Shown: piece by piece, positions 56,765 to 64,000 of the stretch | How positions within the stretch are numbered: position 1 is the first letter of the stretch | Layout of the letters: the number at the start of each line of letters is the position of its first letter | Assembly (NCBI GenBank): GCA_030248135.1 | Contig: JASANC010005240.1 | Location: 1 to 64,000, forward strand | Direction of reading: 5' to 3' | Origin: Theristus sp. LFF4_11 | Taxonomy: Eukaryota > Nematoda > Chromadorea > Monhysterida > Xyalidae | DNA: 64,000 nt | Position numbers and translations under genes: made by a program | The notes under the pieces: generated by a model | The model's input: only the letters and a program-made list of their open reading frames with translations | Database searches by the model: none | Told to the model about the DNA's origin: nothing

Positions 56765-59700
56765 TCACGAATGCTCAGCGCACCAGACCAGTTGACCGCC
56801 GATGAAAGTGGCGCGCGGATGCAGATTCGCACTCAGCAGGACAATGTCCGCCCTGGCGCCGACGTCCAACGTTCCGATCTCAGTTTCCATTCGCAGCAGT
56901 TTCGCCGGGTGTGACGTGGCGCAGTGCAGCGCGTCTAAAGTAAATCAGTGAACGTTGACGTTAGCAGAAGAAACAAATCGAACGTTTGTCTGTGAAACTG
57001 ATCTGTTGCTTTCAGTGGTTATTCTCTGCTATTGTGCGCTCACCTCACGGACTACCCATCAACCGTATCGAACTTGTTGAGCGTTAAGCGGCATTCATGA
57101 AGCAGTATTTAGTGACGCGCAGCACTGTTAACAGCACAGCTACGCTACGCATCACTAAATACAAATACTGCTTCATGAATGCCAGTTACAAGAATCAGCG
57201 TCTGAAGGAAGAACGGCGCACTCATACGCAAGTTGGTGCGTGCCAAACGGGACGAAAGCCAAAGCAGTGATTCCCATGCTGAAGATTCTTGTATCCGGTG
57301 GCACTTTTACCAACCTACAACGCTGCATCTTGCCGCTTTCATGAAGTGTCGCACGCAAAAGTCCATCGTGGAAGCGCCCCCAGCGAGCGGTTGCTCAGCG
57401 CCGCTGTGCACAACGCAGCGCGGGCCGCGCTTTTCGATCTGAAATACTGGCAAACGTTGCTGATTGGCCGCTCGTTTCTTTGAATCAGGGCGCACTGATT
57501 GGTCGCGCAGCGCACCACACCACTGGTGCAGAACTGATTCAGCACGCGCCATTGAGACTGCGTAGTTTATATGACCCTCTTCAGCAATAAAGACAACGTC
57601 TCACAAGAAGGTAGCCCAAAACATGCAGTTTTATCCAGTGAATTTCGGCCCGGATCGAGTTCAGTACACCGAAATCGAACACAACCAATCAGCTGGTCGC
57701 TTCAGTTGTAAGCTCAAATGCCACCTTTATGTCGCCGAAAACATGAATGCCGTCCTGCACGCCCATTGCCAGCACCGCGTCTGTGGTCAGCAGCAGACCG
57801 GCCGGGTGCGTTCTGGCAAAAAACGGTTCACAGTCAATTTTAAGTCTTTTTTTTATTTTTAGCTTCGCTAAAGTCCAAGCGTACAAGCGTTGTAATAGAG
57901 AACGGCACTGAACAACAGACGGCCAGAAAGGCAAGCAAAATTTCTTTACACAGAGTGTGGAATGTGTGCAACATAATCGACGGCATAAACACGTGTTGAC
58001 GAGAGTACATGGTGTTCGGTCTTCAGACAACGACTGTACCTGTGCGCGATCCTCAACGCAGAGTCATGCGTGTGCACCCCGTCTGCGATGATGCCGTAGT
58101 AAACGTCCGGATGGCGTTCGGATGCCAAGAGACCAATCAGGCTCGGGTCTCTGAAAATATGCGATTCATGAACATAACACGGCATCCGTGAATTTGCGGT
58201 GATCAGAATTGACTGACTGACTTCAAATTAACGTGGATCAATCAATGTTACGTCGCTCCAAGGTTCAAATACAAGGCGACCAAAAAAAACCACAGCGAAA
58301 TGGCATTTGTGTGCGTTTGTGTGCACTGTGAGTGAACACCAAGTATGACATTCCAGCCTTCGGATTTGGCATGCTGATTGGACAAATCAGTGACTGGCCA
58401 GCCCAAAGGCAGCAAATCAGCTGATTGCCTTTGAAAAACACACCGCTCACGTGCAGCCTGCCTGACGCTGACGCCTGAATTGGTGCAACACTGTGGCAAC
58501 AAAAACGGCAGCAAAAAAGGGCGCAGTCGAACTCTAAATTATAGGCTATCAGCTGATTGGTTGGTAGGTATGAATAAAAATCATGTGCGACGTGTCACGG
58601 ACAGATTTGTGATACAGTCCATGAGCAATGTTTTTGTTTGTTGTCTGTTTTGTTTTGTCTTTGCTTCATGCGCTAACAGCCACGCTACACAGAATGTTTT
58701 GGTTCTGTTGCACAACGTTTGTTGGTTTTTCATGTAACGTGTGCTGAAAATTTGTGTTTTATCTGCAATTTTGAAGAACGTTTTGCTCGTTGGCTTTTTG
58801 AAACATTCGTGTCTGATTTTGTGTCTGAAAATAAAGAAAACGTGTAGCATACAACGTGTTATATAATTAGCGCCGAGACACGACGGATGGATGCTTTCTG
58901 TGCAGGTATCGCTGTTGTGAATGCGGAGTTTATCCGTGCACAGAAAGCATGCATCACATACGTGATCACCAGCCAATCAATTGACTGTCTCGAATTTACA
59001 AGTTCGTCTGTACAATCTTCAAACTCTCAACTCGACCGGACCGGACAAACTGGACTCGGAGAAAAAATCCGCTCACCGATGATGGTACGGTTGCATGGCG
59101 TTGAACAAATGCGTCACACAGCGCGCGCCGGCGTCCACGGCCAGCTCAGCCTCGCGCATGTTGGAGCACGTATGACCGAGTGAAACGGTGATGCCTGCGA
59201 AACGCGTCACCATGTATGATCTTTTATTTTGGTCCCGAGACTCAATGCGCGCATAGATACAGCCAAAAAAAACATAATACCAGCACAGGTCAGCCAAAAA
59301 CACTGAACAAATCAAACCAACGACCAACCGATTTGCGTTAACATTTTCACGGCCTCCAAAGCGCCCGGCAATTCGGGCGCCAGTGTGACGAGACGAACGT
59401 TGCTGCGAGAAAGACAATCGCCGTAAACCGAGCGCAGTTCGCTGATTGGCTCCAACGACTGGCGGATGTTCTGCAGCGGGTGCGCGCCGCGCCGCTCGCT
59501 CGAGATGAACGGACCTGAGCAGAAAGGAAAGCGGCGAGTTTTGTTTTTACGACCGCTCTGTGCTCGGATTGATTGGACAACAGGATCATAAACAACGTTC
59601 ACACGCGGACGAACTGTGGATTGCGTGTGCAGCAGCTATCGCTGATTGGTTGCTTTTGAATTGGACACTAGACAGTGTGGGGCGTTGACTGATTGGTTGA

Positions 59701-62529
59701 CATTTGAACACACTACACACACACACGGTGAGCCAAAGGACAGCAAACGGATTATCAGCATTATTTGCAAAGTTCGTCGTTTCTTTTTGCCGACACCCTG
59801 TTCCTGTCGTCACCCAGTCAGCACACATCACACCAGTCAGCACGACATCACATTAGTCACCCACTGAAACAAAACAAAACCGCGCACCAACAAAACGCAG
59901 CCCTCCGCTCACCCTCAAGATGCGCGCCAAGCAGTGCTGCGCCATTTTTGCGTCCGCCCGCTCGTGGTTTCAACCGTGGCAACACTTTGTGGTAAACGAT
60001 CGGCTGTGAGCTGATGACGGTGGGACAGAACGACGTGCAACCGTGTGCCAGTATGCCACGCGACACTGTCGCAACACCCTGTGAACGAAACGGCACGAAT
60101 TGATTGGACACTTGCACGCTGAGTGTGTCGAATAAGACAACAACAGCAGTGTGGGGGGTGGCGAGTGTGCAGCGTCGAGTGTCACAGAGAGCGACGTGTG
60201 CTACTGCAATGCACTGTTTTCGAGTTCGAACGATGAACTTTCACACGCGACGCGATTTCTCTGGTACTTAAATTAAGTTCACACACGCACACATAGTTGT
60301 TCTAGGGCCCCCCAAAAAAATTTCGAACCTATCTCTATCAGAGACGTTTTTGCAACTCCGCTATTATCCATCCAAAAAAAATTTCAACCACCTATCTATC
60401 TATCGAGAAAATTTTTGTCTTCGAAGACATAAAATGAGTTAATTTTTAACCAAAATTGACCATTTTGCTCGAAATTCTTAAAAACTTCGCTAATTTTGAA
60501 CAAAACACGCGTTTATACTTGATTTTTTAGCATATTTTAAGCATTATTTAACTGTTTTTATAGCTTTTTAGCGTATAACTATTTTTATATTTTTTTATAT
60601 TTGAAGCACGCCCCCCATCGATTCCGGAAACCCGAAAGTATCTATTTATCTATATAATTTTAAAATTTTGACCGGCCCGCCCAAACTCACATGCCCTCCC
60701 CATAGTTGTTCCAGAGCTGGGGGTTTGGGGGGGCGATATAGATAGCTGGAGCAAATTTTCCAGATTGATAGATAGCTGCAAAATTTGGGGGGGGGGGGCG
60801 GGGCCCGGGGGAGGGGCTATGTGACTTCGGGGGGGGGGGGCGGTCAAAATTTTGAAACTTGATAGATAGATAGCTAAATTGCTAAAAAGCTATAAAAACA
60901 GCAAAATAATGCTGAAAACACACTAAAAATAAAGTATAAACGCCTATTTTACTTAAAATTAGCAAAATTTTAAAGAATTACGAGCAAAAATGGTCAATTT
61001 TGGACAAAACTTGACTCATTTTGTCTTCGAAATCGAAGACAAAATTTTTTTATACAGATAGCTGGCTGAAATTTTTTTTTGATAGATAATAGCTGAGCCA
61101 AAAAAACTTGTCTGATAGAGATAGATTCGAAATTTTGGGGGGGGGGAGTAGGGTTGTTAAAAAAAACAAAAATCGTCATTTTTGTTTTTTTTTCAATTTT
61201 TTTTTTAATTTCAAAAATCAAAGTTGTGCTAAATCAATCAGGGAGTCCGAAGAACCACATATGATATGCAAGCGCCTCCCGAATGACTCCCATATGACGG
61301 AACTTTGCAGATTTTGTTTTGGTGACCTCAATTACCCCTTTTCCAAACCGTCACCATGCCTCTTCTTGTGTTTTGACCTCCAAAACGTCACTAATTGTCC
61401 CCAGCTAAACTAATGCTAAAGTGAAGACAAACATACCGCCTTGAAATTCGATCAATTCTTCTGATGGTGTTGCGACGACACGACACGAAGCAGCAAGCAA
61501 CCAGACAACGTAGCGCTTGCAAACGGAGCAGCGAGCACAATCGGACGCTCTGCGAGGCGAATCGTCACCTTATCTGCATCGGAAATGGTAGGCCAAGCTT
61601 TGGGACGCTCAAAAACTTCATCGCAGATGTTGTCGTAGCCTAAAATCAGTCGGTAAAACGGCCCAAAATCGACTGCTAAAGGTTTTACGAGGTATAATCA
61701 AAGAAAATTTTTGTTGAACTTTCGAAAAATTTTGCCAAAATTGAGGTTTTCAGAGCATATTAGAGAAAAAATTTTCGAATTTAAAAAAAAAAATCGGCAT
61801 TTTTGTTTTTTTTTAATCACTTTTTTTTTTAAAAATTTTTTTTTCATTTTTGTTTAACAACCCTAGGGGGAGCCGGGCCCCCCCTAGAACAACTATGGCC
61901 CTCCCCCAAAATTTTCCAGCTATCTACCTGTCTGGAAACTTTGCTCCAGCAATCTGTATCGCCCCCCCACCCCCCGGCTCTCTGGAACTATGCACGCACA
62001 CAGCATACCAAATCAATGTTCAATTGTGTTTCGTTTCTTCAGTTTTATTGGTTCCATCCGATCCGAAATGTTTCCGTTTCTTCACATTCCACTTCCATTT
62101 CGCAAACCCACTCTCACATTTTCATACTCGTCGTCGCTCAATCCGCTGCCGCCGCCGCTCGCCGTGAAATCGAAGCCGAAGCCGCCGTTAATTTGGATCT
62201 CGATAAAGCCGGGCGACAAAATTAAACCAGCACAATCGACCTAAAATGAAAACAAAAAAACAGTTCGCAGTTCGTCGTCGACAAAAAGGCACGATGTTGG
62301 ATCATAAAAAGGGTTATATAAATCCAGTCACTTGAACATCCGGCAAGCGTTTTTCGACGTAAAATATCCGCTCCCCGTTGGCGATCCGCCCGTTCTCCAC
62401 CCAGAGATCCTCGCGGACAAGCGAATGCTCGCGCAGAATGAGACAATTGTGAAACTGAATCAGACAGTCGTTCAATATTGTTTCTTCAGCGAGTAAATCA
62501 GCCGTGTAAGCGATACGATTCGGATCCAT
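56765..62529 (-). CDS. AMDHD2: N-acetylglucosamine-6-phosphate deacetylase (AMDHD2-type)
   Basis: Removes the acetyl group from GlcNAc-6-phosphate in amino-sugar breakdown; cytosolic amidohydrolase. Nine phase-matched exons: 62332-62529 (ATG), 62118-62240, 59913-60078, 59329-59514, 59077-59194, 58040-58150, 57725-57812, 57315-57438, 56765-56934 (TGA); 427 residues, close to the family's usual length. Order of motifs: [49 protein letters not shown], the metal-ligand Glu in [29 protein letters not shown] and [20 protein letters not shown] (metal His residues), [20 protein letters not shown], the catalytic Asp in [24 protein letters not shown] and [20 protein letters not shown] near the C terminus. 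All catalytic positions are present, so it appears functional. The intron 60079-62117 is expanded by nested transposons. Confidence 0.95.
57090..57184. mobile_element. Small palindromic element family H, best copy
   Basis: GGCATTCATGAAGCAGTATT and AATACTGCTTCATGAATGCC form perfect 20-bp outer arms, with TTAGTGACGCGCAGC inside. It is an intronic hairpin in the deacetylase gene. Confidence 0.75.
58522..59012. mobile_element. Family G MITE, composite
   Basis: Left end GCAGTCGAACTCTAAATTAT. The right portion has CATGCATCACATACGTGATC and CAGCCAATCAATTG, ending ACAAGTTCGTCTGTA. Inner arms GATGCTTTCTGTGCA and TGCACAGAAAGCATGCATC lie near 58890 and 58945. T-rich sequence of unknown origin fills the middle, so this may be an insertion into a family G element. 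Confidence 0.5.
60701..61897. mobile_element. Inner hAT family A element (level 2)
   Basis: Ends CATAGTTGTTCCAGAG and CTAGAACAACTATG, with a perfect target duplication GCCCTCCC at 60693-60700 and 61898-61905. Same family as the outer element, in the opposite orientation. It is split by a family B element. Confidence 0.9.
61149..61864. mobile_element. hAT family B element (level 3)
   Basis: Ends TAGGGTTGTTAAAAAA and TTTAACAACCCTA. It is inverted relative to 12303-13038. The target duplication GGGGGAG is visible on both sides but is blurred by a G run. It contains no transposase. Confidence 0.85.
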
Positions 62530-62767
62530 TTTTGTTTTTTTTTGTTCTGAAAAATACTGTTCAACTTTAATTTCAATTTTTTTGCCGTTGTTAAGTTTTT
62601 GTTGTTTGATTGTTGTTGTTTTTTGTCTTTCGTTGGTTGGTTCCCTTCCCAGCGCCCAACCGGAGCGTGTGCACGCGCGCTAGTGGATTATGCATGAGCA
62701 TGAGCATGCGGATGCGAGGTGCGCGTGCGCTTTAAAAAAGAAGCTCCAGGACCAGGACCCCCGGCCC

Positions 62768-62860
62768 TAGGGTTGTTAAACAAAAATGAAATTTTTTTTT
62801 TTAAAGTGATTAAAAAAAAACAAAAATGCCGATTTTTTTTTAATTCGAAAAATTCAACCC
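62768..62860. mobile_element. hAT family B left-end fragment
   Basis: TAGGGTTGTTAAACAAAAAT followed by the A/T-rich subterminal region, then truncated near 62855. It lies upstream of the deacetylase start codon, so it could sit in or near its promoter. GGTTCCGGAAACCCGAAGG occurs at 62940. Confidence 0.65.
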
Positions 62861-63115
62861 TTTTTCTGCTGCATTGCCTTGCCTGCTTCCTTTTTTGAAT
62901 TCCATTTTAATTTAATTTAATTCAATTATACGCGCGCTGGTTCCGGAAACCCGAAGGTACCATTGTTTTCATTTTTTCATTGTTTATTCTGCGCTGGTGT
63001 ACCGTGGTACGATAATACAGTGCGGTACAGTACACCGTAGGACCGTACACCCCACTCGTGAAACTTCGGTCACAATCGGGGGCAACGAAAACATTTCAAA
63101 CATTTAAAAACACCG

Positions 63116-63426
63116 TTGCTGAAGAAATTGAACGATTTTGTCTTTAGAAGAATGTTAGTTTCGGTTTGTTTCATAAAGATTTATCTCTCATTAGTTCCAA
63201 TCGTCCACAGCATCTGTTTCTGCGCAACGAAGAGACTGATGGAATGTTTCTGTGGCACAGTCCATTCCATGAACGTACAATTTTTCAGCAGTTTACTTTC
63301 TCAAATGAGAAAAGAGAACAGAAATCCCACCAGACCAGACCGGTCATAACATCATTCGAAGCCGCAAAAGCGAAATCCCGAAACGAAACGGCGACACGAC
63401 TCCGTGGTATTCAGTGGTATTTTTGA
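63116..63426 (+). CDS. Putative exon of unrecognised gene
   Basis: The frame ending at 63424 encodes FHKDLSLISSNRPQHLFLRN, then LWHSPFHERTIFQQFTFS and a basic tail. It has mixed composition unlike the surrounding repeats and could be a last exon, but there is no recognised domain and no defined acceptor. Low confidence. Confidence 0.25.
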
Positions 63427-63522
63427 TAATAATGTCATGTCATGCACAAATCAAGATCGATTTTCCATTTGCAGACCGTTTCATTTCATAACGGATGAAA
63501 AACACGTACTGACAACTAAGAA

Positions 63523-63741
63523 ATGAACAAGAACAGTGGGAAACAAAACGCATTTCTTGTGTTCTTTGCAATCATTTTCGCTGGCGTTTTGCTGCTAGTA
63601 CAATCTGCGCCGCAAATTCGAGCAAACAACAGCATCAAAAACAGTGGTATTTCCTTTGAACAATCTGTCTTTTTGCCTCTGTTCTCAAGTTTTCTCTCGT
63701 TTCGCAAAAGAGCAGAACTGAACAACCTAAAAACATTGTGA
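63523..63741 (+). CDS. Putative small secreted peptide
   Basis: A 72-residue ORF. An N-terminal hydrophobic segment FLVFFAIIFAGVLLLVQSAP looks like a signal peptide. The mature part is short, with a dibasic RKR before AELNNLKTL, as in some neuropeptide or effector precursors. An AATAAA lies downstream at 63928. No homologue recognised. Confidence 0.35.
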   Translation: MNKNSGKQNAFLVFFAIIFAGVLLLVQSAPQIRANNSIKNSGISFEQSVFLPLFSSFLSFRKRAELNNLKTL

Positions 63742-63953
63742 AAAACAAACAACTTCAGACGACCACAACCACCAAACAGATGCCGCTGCAATAACGGCGA
63801 ACGGAGAGACTGATCGCCCATTGCCGTCGTCGCTCCCTGATAAATCGGAACAAAAGTTGGACAAAAGACAAAACAGGGGTTGCGAAAACACTCCATTCGG
63901 TTGTGATTAGTGAAAACTGTCTACTGAAAATAAATATTTCTGCTTCGTTTTTC

Positions 63954-64000
63954 ATGTCCAAATCCAAAGTGATTTTTCTCCTGATGTCCTGTCTGGCAAA
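63954..64000 (+). CDS. Possible start of a secreted-protein gene, cut by window end
   Basis: ATG followed by SKSKVIFLLMSCLA, a signal-peptide-like start that runs off the window. Too short to identify. Confidence 0.25.
   Translation, partial: MSKSKVIFLLMSCLA

Larger units (their letters stand above)
60292..61992. mobile_element. Outer hAT family A element (level 1)
   Basis: Begins CATAGTTGTTCTAGG and ends CTCTGGAACTATG, with a perfect 8-bp target duplication CACGCACA at 60284-60291 and 61993-62000. Its own sequence is only 60292-60700 and 61906-61992; the rest is a later insertion. Intronic in the deacetylase gene. Confidence 0.9.

Overview
This is a piece of an animal nuclear genome, most likely from a nematode or a close ecdysozoan relative. 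The genes are split by many short introns with TTTNCAG-type acceptors. The proteins are metazoan: AMP deaminase 2, an FBXO30/40-type F-box protein, AMDHD2-type GlcNAc-6-phosphate deacetylase, and a GT92 (DUF23) glycosyltransferase of the kind expanded in nematodes. Intergenic and intronic DNA is packed with small transposons. No bacterial, plasmid or viral gene is visible. All exon models below were assembled by eye from reading frame, splice-site and phase continuity. The species is an inference.

Layout. 187-2468 (+): three phase-compatible, low-complexity coding exons, possibly the far 5' end of the AMP deaminase gene. 3813-11375 (-): a nine-exon FBXO30/40-like gene. 10.1-18.5 kb: a transposon cluster dominated by hAT-like elements with perfect 8-bp target-site duplications, including a 1.1-kb palindrome. 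20699-33768 (+): AMP deaminase 2, with one large intron filled by a transposon whose ends are inverted minisatellites. 35591-38763 (+): the GT92 glycosyltransferase, complete in six exons. 38919-41821 and 42712-44639 (-): two tandem, apparently paralogous genes of unrecognised family, the first clearly secreted. 44.9-55.1 kb: a repeat-rich block holding a 145-bp satellite, a snap-back element, and a Penelope-like retroelement whose GIY-YIG endonuclease lies N-terminal to the reverse transcriptase. 56765-62529 (-): the complete nine-exon GlcNAc-6-phosphate deacetylase gene, with a three-level nested hAT insertion in one intron. 63.1-64.0 kb (+): short putative secreted or partial ORFs.

The host genes look like unlinked housekeeping and secretory functions: purine nucleotide balance (AMPD2), amino-sugar catabolism (AMDHD2), ubiquitin ligase substrate selection (FBXO30/40) and extracellular or Golgi glycan transfer (GT92). 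The most novel-looking part is 49.8-54.4 kb. There a coiled-coil/RRM ORF resembling LINE ORF1 precedes the Penelope-like ORF. A pair of hairpins with complementary loops follows it, then an RGG-rich exon, and near-identical 600-bp direct repeats flank the whole block.
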